Assembly: GCA_024636445.1 (NCBI GenBank)
Contig: JAGXHE010000096.1
Coordinates: 1-45,989, forward strand
Length of the DNA: 45,989 nt
From: Sulfitobacter sp.
Lineage (GTDB): Bacteria; Pseudomonadota; Alphaproteobacteria; Rhodobacterales; Rhodobacteraceae
Reading direction: 5' to 3'
Shown: positions 1 through 7,838 of the stretch, piece by piece
Layout of the letters: each line of letters opens with the position of its first letter
How positions within the stretch are numbered: the stretch's first letter is position 1
Notes under the pieces: generated by a model
Databases searched by the model: none
What the model saw: only the letters and a program-made list of their open reading frames with translations
Told to the model about the DNA's origin: nothing
Program-made: the position numbers and the translations under genes

Positions 1-91
1 AGTCACGCGGCCTGCATCCCGGTCGCTGTGAACCAGTTTGTGAACCACCGCGATGTGGAGACGGGAGGATGGCCGCTTGATCAACGGCTAT

Positions 92-116
92 CCCATTGGA
101 AGGTATGGGTTTTTTT
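92..116 (+). terminator. Possible rho-independent terminator
   Basis: A 5-bp stem (CCCAT at 92-96, ATGGG at 105-109) is followed at once by seven T residues (110-116). On the plus strand this looks like a short intrinsic terminator for a gene that lies left of the window. The stem is short, so the call is tentative. No coding region is supported in bases 1-124. Confidence 0.35.
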
Positions 117-124
117 GAGGTCAT

Positions 125-199
125 TGGCTGGGATGGTAGGATTCGAACCTACGGTACACTGTACCAAAAACAGTTGCCTTACCACTTGGCTACATCCCA
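125..199 (-). tRNA. tRNA-Gln (anticodon TTG)
   Basis: Read on the minus strand, the sequence folds into a cloverleaf. The acceptor stem TGGGATG pairs with CATCCCA, the anticodon stem ACTGT/ACAGT encloses the loop TTTTGGT with anticodon TTG (reads CAA, glutamine), and the T-arm contains GGTTCGAATCC. The 3' CCA is encoded (125-127). An apparent plus-strand reading frame across this region is only the antisense of the tRNA. Confidence 0.95.
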
Positions 200-271
200 A
201 CGTGTCGCGCTAATTAATGCTCACTTGGCGCAGGTGCAAGCCCAAAAACCGGCAAATCGTCTGTGATGTGC

Positions 272-1585
272 TCATTCTTCTTTGGCCTCTCGGGTCAGAA
301 GGTCCTTGTCCGCGCGCTCGACGCGTTCCTGGTCCACGATCTTTTCCAGTTCCGCGTTCTGAGTCGACGTTACATCTGCGGTTTCGACCTCCCTGACGGC
401 GGCCGAAACCTTGGGTGCGGCAGCGGGTCTGTCAGCGGGAGACACCACGCGGAAGGTCGGTTCGGGCATCTGGATACCAGCCGAGTCGAAGGCGATCAGA
501 ACGTGGCGGATCGCTTCGCCACGCGCCAGTGCAAACCCGGTTTCGTGCTGGTCGATCCAGCCGGTGACACGGATGCTGATCGTACTGTCGCCGATGGTCT
601 CAATCCAGACCGCAGCCGCGGGGCTGGTCAGAACGAAGGGCAGCGCCGTCACCGTTTCCAGGGCCAGCGCCTTGGCGGCGGCCAGATCGGTGGCGGTGGC
701 CACTCCCACGTCGAACTCGAACCGGCGTTCGGTGTTGCGCGTGTAATTGATGATACGGCTCTTGAACACGGTCGCGTTGGGAATTCGGATGTGGTTGCCG
801 TCAAAGCTCAGCAAGATGGTGGCGCGGCTGGTCAGGCTGATGACCTTGCCCACGTCACCTTCGATCTCGACTGTGTCATTGGGGCGAAACGGCTGGCGGA
901 ACGACAGCATGATCGAGGCGATGAAATTCTCGACCGTGTCGCGGACGGCAAAGCCGATAGCCAGACCAACAAGCCCTGCAGCGCCCAGAACCGTGCCCAG
1001 CAGTGCGGTGGCGTTCAGGATATCAAGCGCGATCACGATGCCCGCTATGACAAAGAACAATCGTACAAGCTGGCGATAGATATCGGCGATGAAAGCGTTG
1101 GGCGCGATCCGGTCCCAAGGGTACCTCGAACGGGCGAGCACGACACCCGCCAGCACCACGATGACAAATGCAGACAGCGCCACACCCAGCAGAGGTACCA
1201 GCGCAAAGGCTTGGAATACCCGCCCCTTGAACCGCTCGTACGCGGGGTTCAGGCGTTCGGCCACATCGGTGGTTTCCAGCACTTCGTTCTCGATCGCCAC
1301 CACCCCCTGCACCCGGCCCACCAGATCGTTCAGCCGGGTGGATGCGGCGGCGTCCAATGTGGTGCCACGCAGCGTCACGATGCCCGAAGACACGGTGACC
1401 GTGACATTGGAATAGCCTTGCAGCTCGGACAGGATATCGCGGATGCGCACCGCGATGGCCGCGTCCTGCTGGGCGTTGTCTTCGACGGTGATCTCGCCTT
1501 GGGGCTGGGTTTGGGCCTGGGCCACCGGGGTCCACAGCACCACGGCCAGCGCCAGTGCGGTCAGCACATGGCGCAACGCGTTCAT
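272..1585 (-). CDS. BON-domain MscS-type mechanosensitive channel
   Basis: The 437-residue protein has a signal peptide (cleavage after VAQA, about residue 24), a periplasmic BON domain (about 45-110), membrane helices from about 130 to 245, and a conserved MscS beta domain carrying GLVGLAIGFAVRDTVENF and a later RIPNATV-like segment. MscS proteins form heptameric inner-membrane pores that release solutes on hypo-osmotic shock; BON domains are thought to bind phospholipid or other envelope components. Its ATG overlaps the stop of the upstream quinone oxidoreductase (ATGA, 1582-1585), so the two are probably co-translated. The last 40 residues are charged and probably cytoplasmic. Channel identity is secure; its specific physiological signal is not visible. 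Confidence 0.9.
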   Translation of the reverse strand: MNALRHVLTALALAVVLWTPVAQAQTQPQGEITVEDNAQQDAAIAVRIRDILSELQGYSNVTVTVSSGIVTLRGTTLDAAASTRLNDLVGRVQGVVAIENEVLETTDVAERLNPAYERFKGRVFQAFALVPLLGVALSAFVIVVLAGVVLARSRYPWDRIAPNAFIADIYRQLVRLFFVIAGIVIALDILNATALLGTVLGAAGLVGLAIGFAVRDTVENFIASIMLSFRQPFRPNDTVEIEGDVGKVISLTSRATILLSFDGNHIRIPNATVFKSRIINYTRNTERRFEFDVGVATATDLAAAKALALETVTALPFVLTSPAAAVWIETIGDSTISIRVTGWIDQHETGFALARGEAIRHVLIAFDSAGIQMPEPTFRVVSPADRPAAAPKVSAAVREVETADVTSTQNAELEKIVDQERVERADKDLLTREAKEE

Positions 1586-2574
1586 TTGCCGACCTCGACC
1601 AGTATCGCACCATGACGCGCTCCGGCCTCGACAGCCTGATGGGCGCGTGCGGTGTCGGACAGCGTGTAGACTGCCTCGACCGGAATGGTCAGCGCGCCAT
1701 CCTTCAGCGCGTCATGCAGGCGTGTGACGATCTGAAGACGCTGCTCCAGAGGCAACAGATAGATCAGGATCGCATCGACGGTCGCCGCCTTGAACATCAG
1801 TTCGAGAAAGTTGAAATCAGCCTTGGGCCGCGCGGCCGAGCCATAGGCTGCAATGGTGCCGTTCTGTGCCACCAGCGCGATGTCGGTGGCGATGTTGACG
1901 CCGAATTCGGGCTCGATGATGCGGTCCACCAGCTTGCCATCGTTGGCGGCCAACACCTTGGCTGCAAGGTCGGCTTCGGTAAAATCCACAACCGCGCTGG
2001 CCCCTGCGGCGCGGGCGTGCTCCGCCCCGGCGCCGCGTGCCGTGGCGATCACATGCGCGCCGCACCAGCGGGCCAGCTGCACCGCCAACAGGCCCACGGT
2101 GCCTGCACCGCCTTGCACCAGCACGGTCTTGCCACGCACGCAGCCTCCGCCGAACACCGCATGGCAGGCCGTCAGCCCCGGAATGCCAAGACTGGCTCCG
2201 GTTTGCATATCGACCCCCTCAGGCAAGACCACCGCCTGATCCGAGGGTACGGCGATCTGTTCCGCACAGGTGCCGAAGGCGCGCTGCCATTGCCCGTTCC
2301 AGATCCAAACGCGCTGGCCGATGCGCGCCGGATCGACGCCCTCCCCCACGGCAGAGATCGTACCTGCGCCGTCGCTGTGCGGGACAATCTGATCAAACGC
2401 CGGTTTGGTCACGCCCGGACGGGTGCCGCCCCGCGCCTTGACGTCCGAAGGGTTCACACCGGAGAATTCCAGATCGACGAGCACCTCGCCCGCCGCAGGT
2501 TCGGGGCTGGGCAGGTCTGCCAGGCTCAGGGCTTCGGCTGCCGGGCCAAAGCGGTCATAAACGATTGCACGCAT
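1582..2574 (-). CDS. Zinc-independent NADPH:quinone oxidoreductase (QOR-like)
   Basis: This is a 330-residue medium-chain dehydrogenase/reductase of the quinone oxidoreductase type. An N-terminal GroES-like domain (EVLVDLEFSGVNPSDVKARGG) is followed by a Rossmann domain with the nucleotide motif VLVQGGAGTVGLLAVQLA. It lacks the structural zinc cysteine cluster of alcohol dehydrogenases. Family members reduce quinones or alpha,beta-unsaturated carbonyls with NADPH. I placed the start at the ATG at 2574 rather than six codons upstream because an AAGGGA ribosome-binding site lies about nine bases before it. The gene precedes the BON-MscS gene with a 4-base overlap and lies downstream of a MarR-type regulator, so redox or aromatic-stress control is plausible but inferred. 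Confidence 0.88.
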   Translation of the reverse strand: MRAIVYDRFGPAAEALSLADLPSPEPAAGEVLVDLEFSGVNPSDVKARGGTRPGVTKPAFDQIVPHSDGAGTISAVGEGVDPARIGQRVWIWNGQWQRAFGTCAEQIAVPSDQAVVLPEGVDMQTGASLGIPGLTACHAVFGGGCVRGKTVLVQGGAGTVGLLAVQLARWCGAHVIATARGAGAEHARAAGASAVVDFTEADLAAKVLAANDGKLVDRIIEPEFGVNIATDIALVAQNGTIAAYGSAARPKADFNFLELMFKAATVDAILIYLLPLEQRLQIVTRLHDALKDGALTIPVEAVYTLSDTARAHQAVEAGARHGAILVEVGK

Positions 2575-2682
2575 CAGATTGATTCCCTTCAATGTCTTGC
2601 GAACAGAGTACCCACACGGCCACGAATTGCCAGCGCTGCGCAGGCGGTTCGTGCCAGATCAAAGATCGGTTGCGCAGACAGG

Positions 2683-3123
2683 CTATTCCTTGGATTCAGA
2701 CACTGCCAGATCACCCAGAAGGTCCAACAACGCCTCGTAACGCTCGGCCCCCAGATGCACGCGCCAGCTTTCGGCAATCTCTGCCGCACGGTTGGCGTTG
2801 TCGGAAATCAGCGTGGACCCGGCAGCAGCAATCGCCACCTCTTGCCGCCGACGATCCTGCGCGCCCTGAACCTGTGTGACCAGCCCCTTGGCGACCATGC
2901 TCTTGACGATGCGCGTCAGCGAAGGCTGCAACAATGCTGCACGACGCGCCAGCGTGCTGGCATCCAACGGTCCGGCTTCCTCCAGAACCCGCAGGACACG
3001 CCACTGCTGTTCTGTCACGTCGGATGCGCTCAGCATATCGCGGATCGGCCCCATCACGGCCTCGCGGGCGTGCATCAACGCAATCGGCAGGGAGCGGCCT
3101 ATGCTTGGGAGTTTCCGGGTCAT
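2683..3123 (-). CDS. MarR-family regulator, HpaR-like
   Basis: This 146-residue winged-helix regulator starts MTRKLPSIGRSLPIALMHAR, which matches the N-terminus of HpaR, the repressor of homoprotocatechuate degradation. The helix-turn-helix lies about residues 45-75 (VTEQQWRVLRVLEEAGPLDA, then LARRAALLQPSLTRIVKSM), followed by the wing (QDRRRQEVAI). MarR proteins are dimers that leave palindromic operators when bound by phenolic ligands. It is divergent from an aromatic amino acid decarboxylase gene, and the shared gap holds a perfect AATTATT/AATAATT palindrome, its probable operator. The start at 3123 is favoured over an upstream in-frame ATG at 3150, which would put coding sequence into the promoter. 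Aromatic ligand sensing is inferred from family and context. Confidence 0.88.
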   Translation of the reverse strand: MTRKLPSIGRSLPIALMHAREAVMGPIRDMLSASDVTEQQWRVLRVLEEAGPLDASTLARRAALLQPSLTRIVKSMVAKGLVTQVQGAQDRRRQEVAIAAAGSTLISDNANRAAEIAESWRVHLGAERYEALLDLLGDLAVSESKE

Positions 3124-3143
3124 GAGAATCCTTGAGGCGTATT

Positions 3144-3172
3144 TTGACAATTATTTTAACAGAAGAATAATT
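3144..3172 (+). promoter_or_regulatory. Promoter with embedded palindrome (likely MarR operator)
   Basis: A perfect -35 hexamer TTGACA (3144-3149) is separated by 17 bp from ATAATT (3167-3172), giving a good sigma70-like promoter toward the decarboxylase gene. A perfect 7-bp inverted repeat, AATTATT (3149-3155) and AATAATT (3166-3172) with a 10-bp spacer, sits between and over these elements. This is where a MarR-type repressor would block transcription. The same AT-rich DNA probably contains the divergent promoter of the regulator, so autoregulation is likely. Confidence 0.65.
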
Positions 3173-3198
3173 TCGATATTAGGCTAAAACAGAGCCAG

Positions 3199-3279
3199 AT
3201 GCAGCGCCGGATCGCTTTGCAGGTCCAGCGCAATTTCGATTATGCCCTTGACCCCGACAGCCACCGGATCGAAATCTAG
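3199..3279 (+). other. Possible 26-codon upstream ORF in decarboxylase leader
   Basis: An ATG at 3199 opens a 26-codon frame (MQRRIALQVQRN at its start, ending HRIEI, TAG at 3277-3279) in the leader between the predicted promoter and the decarboxylase start. I see no strong ribosome-binding site and no run of regulatory codons or attenuator hairpin. It could be a leader peptide, a gene remnant or chance. Confidence 0.2.
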
Positions 3280-3333
3280 CGCTTGAACATGGCAAAATCG
3301 ACACCGCCTAAAAGGCAGACAGGACGCTTGAAC

Positions 3334-4728
3334 ATGAACTGGGATGACTTCGCCACCCACGCCAAGGACGTTGCCGATTGGGGCGCTGACTACCACAAAA
3401 ACATACGCGACCGTCCGGTTCGCGCGCAGACTGCCCCCGGTGAAATATCGGCGCAATTGCCCGACAGCCCGCCAGAAGATGGCACCGACATGACAAACAT
3501 CATGGCCGACTTTGAAAAGGTCGTGATGCCGGGGATCACCCATTGGCAGCATCCACGCTTCTTTGCCTACTTCAACTCGAACGCCGCCCCGGCCTCGGTG
3601 CTGGCAGAATTCGTGGCCTCGATCATCGCCCCACAGTGCATGTTGTGGCAGACCTCGCCTGCTGCGACCGAGATGGAAACCAAGATGCTGGACTGGCTGC
3701 GTCAGGGTCTGGGCCTGCCCGAGGGCTATCAGGGCGTGATTCAGGACAGCGCCAGCAGCGCCACGCTGGCCGCTGTGCTTACGATGCGCGAACGCGCGTT
3801 GAACTGGCAGGGCAATGTGCAGGGCCTTTCGGGTCAGCCGGTGCTGCGCATCTATTGTTCGGATCAGGTCCACACCTCGATCGACCGCGCCATCTGGGTT
3901 GCGGGCATAGGGCAGGACAATCTGGTGAAAATCCGCAGCACCGGCGACCTGCGCGGGCTGGACCCTATCGCGCTTCAGGATGCAATCACCCGTGACCGCG
4001 CGGCAGGTTTCGTGCCCGCGGGTATCATCGCCGCCACCGGGGCCACCGGCATGGGTGCCTGTGATGATCTGGAGGCCGTGGCCAACATCGCCAAGGCCGA
4101 AGACCTCTTTACTCACCTCGACGCGGCATGGGCGGGCACCGCAATGATCTGCCCCGAGTTCCGCCCCCTTTGGACGGGGGCCGAGCGTTTCGACAGCATT
4201 GTGTTCAACCCGCACAAATGGCTGGGGGCACAGTTCGATTGCGCCGCACACTTCCTGCGCAATCCCGATGTGCTGCGCCAGACGCTGGCGATCCAGCCGG
4301 AATACCTCAAGACTCACGCGCAGGGCGACATCATCGACTATTCGGAATGGTCGATCCCGCTGGGCCGCCGGTTCCGCGCGCTCAAACTGTGGTTCCTGAT
4401 GCGCAGCTACGGCATGGAAGGTCTGCGCACCCGCATCCGCAACCATGTGAAATGGTCACAGGCGCTGTGCGAACGCCTGCGCGCCCTGCCCGAATTCGAG
4501 ATCGTCACCGAACCGATCCTGTCGCTCTGGACATTCAAAGTGGCCGGAGCCAGCAACGACGACACTCAAGCGCTGGTCGAGGCGATCAACTCGGACGGGC
4601 GCATCTACCTGACCCAGACCGTCGTCGACGGGGTCAAGGTGATCCGCTTTACCGCAGGGCAGTTCGACTGCGAAGAACGCGACTTCGACACGGCCTATGA
4701 CGCGATAACCGACATCGCAACGCGCTGA
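3334..4728 (+). CDS. PLP-dependent aromatic-L-amino-acid decarboxylase (group II)
   Basis: This 464-residue protein belongs to the group II pyridoxal-phosphate decarboxylases (DOPA, tryptophan, tyrosine decarboxylases). Visible hallmarks are HPRFFAYFNSNAAPASVLAE, QDSASSATLAAVL, the PLP-stacking histidine in DQVHTSIDRA, the aspartate in THLDAAWAGTA, and the Schiff-base lysine in FNPHKWLG (Lys295). The enzyme converts an aromatic amino acid to its amine plus CO2 in the cytosol; the substrate cannot be read from sequence. I chose the ATG at 3334, with AGGA nine bases upstream; an in-frame ATG at 3283 would add 17 atypical residues. The divergent HpaR-like gene and shared operator suggest induction by an aromatic compound. 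It converges on glk with 11 bases between stops. Confidence 0.9.
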   Translation: MNWDDFATHAKDVADWGADYHKNIRDRPVRAQTAPGEISAQLPDSPPEDGTDMTNIMADFEKVVMPGITHWQHPRFFAYFNSNAAPASVLAEFVASIIAPQCMLWQTSPAATEMETKMLDWLRQGLGLPEGYQGVIQDSASSATLAAVLTMRERALNWQGNVQGLSGQPVLRIYCSDQVHTSIDRAIWVAGIGQDNLVKIRSTGDLRGLDPIALQDAITRDRAAGFVPAGIIAATGATGMGACDDLEAVANIAKAEDLFTHLDAAWAGTAMICPEFRPLWTGAERFDSIVFNPHKWLGAQFDCAAHFLRNPDVLRQTLAIQPEYLKTHAQGDIIDYSEWSIPLGRRFRALKLWFLMRSYGMEGLRTRIRNHVKWSQALCERLRALPEFEIVTEPILSLWTFKVAGASNDDTQALVEAINSDGRIYLTQTVVDGVKVIRFTAGQFDCEERDFDTAYDAITDIATR

Positions 4729-4739
4729 TCGTGCCCGCG

Positions 4740-5621
4740 CTAGACCTGTTCCAGGCAGGCCACGCAGCCTGCAAGCGCTGCGGCGTCATCTGTCACCACG
4801 CACATGGGTATCTGCGATAACGTGCCCTCGAACATGTCCTGCTCGCGCGCGGCAGCCAGTACACGGGCGGTATCGGGCAAGCCTACGACAGCCCGCGCCA
4901 AACCACCGTTAAAGTAGATCCCCCCCAGCGGCATGAACTGAAACGTCATATCGCGCACCAGCGCGGCGAGGGCTGCAACGAACACTTCCATTGTCACACC
5001 CGCATCCGTCACGATCTGCTGGCTGGGCATCTCGGCCCCGCCCAAGGCAAGATGCAGCGACCGCAAGCCTGCGCCGGAAAAGACCTGCTCGACGGTTTCA
5101 AATGCTGTCGCCTTGTCGCCCAGATGCGCCTGCAACACGCGCCAGACAGCGATGGGCAATCCGGTGTGCCCTTCCTCGGCCAGCATCACGCCGTTGCCAT
5201 GTGCAAGGCTGACGTTGAACCCGGTGCCGATCCCGACCACCAGCGACTGCCCGCCGGGGGCCGCGCGTCCGGGCACCACGGACATCACCGCATCGGCGGC
5301 CAGATAGGGCAGTGCATGACCCACCGCCGCAAGATCGTTGATGATCCGCACCTTGGCACCGCCCAGAACAACGCTGAGCTGGTCAGCATCGAAGGACCAG
5401 TCGCGATTGGTCAGCCGCACGTGACCCGGCATCACCGGCCCCGCGATGGCCACGCACAGCCCATCAACCGGTGACCCTTGGACAAAGTCGGCGAGAACAT
5501 CGGCAAACGTGGGGTAGTCATCATTGAGAAACCACTGCACCGATCCCGCGACCAGCACGCCGCCCTGCGCATAAGCCATGCGCGTGTTGGTGCCGCCCAC
5601 ATCTGCCACCACCGATTGCAT
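4740..5621 (-). CDS. glk: Glucokinase (Glk family)
   Basis: The 293-residue protein carries the N-terminal phosphate loop ADVGGTNTRMA, the catalytic-aspartate region VRIINDLAAVGHAL, the adenosine region VVGIGTGFNVSLA, and the EEGHTGLP segment, consistent with the bacterial glucokinase family rather than ROK kinases. It would phosphorylate glucose with ATP to glucose-6-phosphate in the cytosol. The ATG at 5621 starts only 2 bases after the stop of xylG, so it is the last gene of the xylose ABC operon. That suggests the transporter may also admit glucose, or that kinase and importer are co-induced. A longer open frame upstream overlaps xylG and is rejected. Confidence 0.85.
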   Translation of the reverse strand: MQSVVADVGGTNTRMAYAQGGVLVAGSVQWFLNDDYPTFADVLADFVQGSPVDGLCVAIAGPVMPGHVRLTNRDWSFDADQLSVVLGGAKVRIINDLAAVGHALPYLAADAVMSVVPGRAAPGGQSLVVGIGTGFNVSLAHGNGVMLAEEGHTGLPIAVWRVLQAHLGDKATAFETVEQVFSGAGLRSLHLALGGAEMPSQQIVTDAGVTMEVFVAALAALVRDMTFQFMPLGGIYFNGGLARAVVGLPDTARVLAAAREQDMFEGTLSQIPMCVVTDDAAALAGCVACLEQV

Positions 5622-5623
5622 CG

Positions 5624-6391
5624 CTACACCGCCTTTCCGGGTTGCTTGCCAAGGATGATCATGCTGAGCAGATCGTCGTCGGTCACATCCGCCACATCGA
5701 CGGTGCCAACCAGCTTGCCGTTCTTCATCACCGACGCGCGGTCGCACAGCTGCATCACGTCGTGGATGTCGTGACTGATCAGGAAAATCCCGATGCCTTC
5801 GGCCTTGAGCTGGGTGATCAACTCGCTGACCATCTGCGTCTCGTGGGGGCCAAGTGCGGCGGTGGGTTCGTCCATGATCAGGATCTGCGCGTTGAAATAG
5901 ACGGCACGCGCAATGGCGACCGACTGGCGTTGGCCGCCTGACAGCGCACTGACCGGGTCCTTGAACTTTTGAAAGTTCGGGTTCAGCCGCGACATGATCT
6001 TGCGCGCCTCGCTTTCCATCGCGTCGTCATCCACCAAACCGAAGGCCGACGTCAGCTCACGCCCCAGAAACAGGTTGCTCGCGGCGTCCAGATTGTCGGC
6101 AAGCGCCAGCGTCTGATAGATCGTCTCGATATTGAAGCGCCGCGCGTCGCGGGGGCTGCGAATGTCGGCCAGTTCGCCGTTCACGTAAATCTCGCCGCTG
6201 TCCATCTTGTAGGCACCGGACAGCACCTTGATCAGGGTCGACTTGCCCGCACCATTATGGCCCAGCAGGCCGACGACTTCGCCAGGGTACAGATCGACCG
6301 AGACATGATCGACCGCGTGCACGCCGCCAAAGCTGATGCAGATGTCGCGCATCTCGACCAGAGGCGTGCCAAGATTGGTTTTATCGCTCAT
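5624..6391 (-). CDS. xylG: Xylose/sugar ABC transporter ATP-binding protein
   Basis: This 255-residue protein is a single ABC domain. Walker A is GHNGAGKST (about 43-51), the signature [14 protein letters not shown] (about 150), Walker [12 protein letters not shown], followed by the switch histidine in ISHDIHDVM. It powers sugar import with the XylH-like permease and XylF-like binding protein. E. coli XylG is a double ABC protein of about 510 residues; this one is half that, like the single-domain FrcA-type ATPases of alphaproteobacteria, and presumably acts as a homodimer. Its start overlaps the permease stop (ATGA, 6388-6391), and glk follows 2 bases after its own stop. The symbol follows operon context; another monosaccharide cannot be excluded. 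Confidence 0.88.
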   Translation of the reverse strand: MSDKTNLGTPLVEMRDICISFGGVHAVDHVSVDLYPGEVVGLLGHNGAGKSTLIKVLSGAYKMDSGEIYVNGELADIRSPRDARRFNIETIYQTLALADNLDAASNLFLGRELTSAFGLVDDDAMESEARKIMSRLNPNFQKFKDPVSALSGGQRQSVAIARAVYFNAQILIMDEPTAALGPHETQMVSELITQLKAEGIGIFLISHDIHDVMQLCDRASVMKNGKLVGTVDVADVTDDDLLSMIILGKQPGKAV

Positions 6392-7716
6392 TTCGAAGAC
6401 CTCCGGTAGAGATTGTCCAGATAGACTGCAAACACCAGCACGCCACCCACGACGACCTGCTGTACTGCCGCGTCAAAGCCGATCAGCACCATGCCGGTCT
6501 GCAATGACTGCATCACGAATGCCCCCAGAACTGCGCCGTAGATGGTGCCGACACCACCGCCGAGCGAGGTGCCCCCGATCACCGCGGCGGCGATCACGTA
6601 AAGTTCGTCCAAGGTGCCCAGCGCGTTGGTGGCAGAGCCAAGACGCGCCGAGGCAACAACCGCTGACAGACCGGCGAGAAAGCCCATGAGGGCAAAAATC
6701 TTGACCGTCATCCAGCGCGTATTGATGCCCGCCAGTGCCGCCGCTTCGGGATTTCCGCCGATGGCATAGACATAGCGGCCAAAGCGTGTGCGGTTCATCA
6801 CCACGGTCATCACCACCACCACGACCAGCAGGATCAACACCGGAATGGCAAAGCCGTGGCTGATGAACAGCCCGCCTTCGGGGACTTCAATGTTGTTGGC
6901 GTCCGCATAACGACGCACGATACCGCGCGGCCAGGGGTAGGAGTTGACCAGCAGCACGGCCCCGATGACGGCTCCGACGCTGATGATGCCGATGAACCAT
7001 TCCGCCCAGATCGGTCGCAGCCGAAAGTCAAAGCGTTTGCGCTTTGCGCGGCCCATGATGATCAGCGCGATCACGGCAACGACCGCGATGATGCCCACGA
7101 TCCAGCTGCCCGTTGACCCAACGGCGCCCGTCGGGCCACCGCCCAGTAGTTTGAACGTGCTGTCGAGCGGTGAAATCGTCTCGCCGCGCGTGATCAGAAA
7201 CGCAACACCGCGCCAGACCAGCAAACCGCCGAGCGTCACGATAAAGGCCGGGATAGACAGATATGCGATCAACCAGCCGTGGATGGCGCCCACAAGCGTG
7301 CCCGCGATCATGCCCGCGATGCAGGCGATGATCCAGATGCTCCAATGCTCCAGCCCGACCAGTTGCGGCAGGAACCACACTTGGGTGATGCCCATGATAA
7401 CGGCGCAGAACCCCAGAACTGACCCGACGCTCAGGTCGATGTGGCGGGTGATGATGACCAGAACCATGCCGCAGGCCATGATCCCGATTGACGATGTCTG
7501 CACGCTCAGGTTCCACAGATTGCGCGGCGTCAGAAACGCACCAAAGCCGTTGTTGACCGCCCCGTAGACGTGAAAGCCGACCCAGATCAGCGCCAGCGCG
7601 CCCAGCATGCCCAGCAGCCGCGTGTCCAGTTCAGTATCGCGCATGAACCGCTGGATCAGTCCCGGCCGCGTGCGTGTCGCACCTGTTTTAGCGCTGTGTT
7701 CGTTCGTGTCGGTCAT
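6388..7716 (-). CDS. xylH: Xylose ABC transporter permease
   Basis: The 442-residue membrane protein is of the carbohydrate uptake type-2 permease family (XylH/RbsC). It is longer than RbsC, as XylH proteins are, owing to an extra central segment. Hydrophobic helices run through most of the chain, with the conserved blocks [35 protein letters not shown] near the middle, the cytoplasmic loop [13 protein letters not shown], and a C-terminal [20 protein letters not shown]. It forms the inner-membrane channel. The ATG at 7716 is preferred; a GTG three codons upstream is the alternative and neither has a clear ribosome-binding site. It overlaps xylG by 4 bases and is separated from xylF by 122 bases holding a strong stem-loop. 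Confidence 0.9.
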   Translation of the reverse strand: MTDTNEHSAKTGATRTRPGLIQRFMRDTELDTRLLGMLGALALIWVGFHVYGAVNNGFGAFLTPRNLWNLSVQTSSIGIMACGMVLVIITRHIDLSVGSVLGFCAVIMGITQVWFLPQLVGLEHWSIWIIACIAGMIAGTLVGAIHGWLIAYLSIPAFIVTLGGLLVWRGVAFLITRGETISPLDSTFKLLGGGPTGAVGSTGSWIVGIIAVVAVIALIIMGRAKRKRFDFRLRPIWAEWFIGIISVGAVIGAVLLVNSYPWPRGIVRRYADANNIEVPEGGLFISHGFAIPVLILLVVVVVMTVVMNRTRFGRYVYAIGGNPEAAALAGINTRWMTVKIFALMGFLAGLSAVVASARLGSATNALGTLDELYVIAAAVIGGTSLGGGVGTIYGAVLGAFVMQSLQTGMVLIGFDAAVQQVVVGGVLVFAVYLDNLYRRSSK

Positions 7717-7801
7717 TGTCCGCACCCGTCAGATAAGCCGATCCTGTTTGCGCAATACGCGCAGTCGATCAGGCTGAAGTGATATGAAAATTTGCAAAGG
7801 T

Positions 7802-7830
7802 GGCACTGGCGAACCGCATCCGCCAGTGCC
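7802..7830 (-). promoter_or_regulatory. Intercistronic stem-loop between xylF and xylH
   Basis: A perfect 10-bp stem (GGCACTGGCG at 7802-7811, CGCCAGTGCC at 7821-7830) encloses a 9-base loop just after the xylF stop codon. There is no long U-run after it on the minus strand. Such structures commonly lower read-through or protect the upstream mRNA from 3' exonucleases, so the binding protein is made in excess of the membrane components. That role is inferred. Confidence 0.7.
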
Positions 7831-7838
7831 GGAAGGCC

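Noticed and set aside
28-213. Plus-strand frame containing MVGFEPT
   Set aside because: It crosses the tRNA-Gln gene in antisense; MVGFEPT-type peptides are a well-known artefact of tRNA T-arm sequence.
263-1615. A 450-codon plus-strand open frame
   Set aside because: It is antisense to the BON-MscS gene, shows no protein family features, and results from high GC content.
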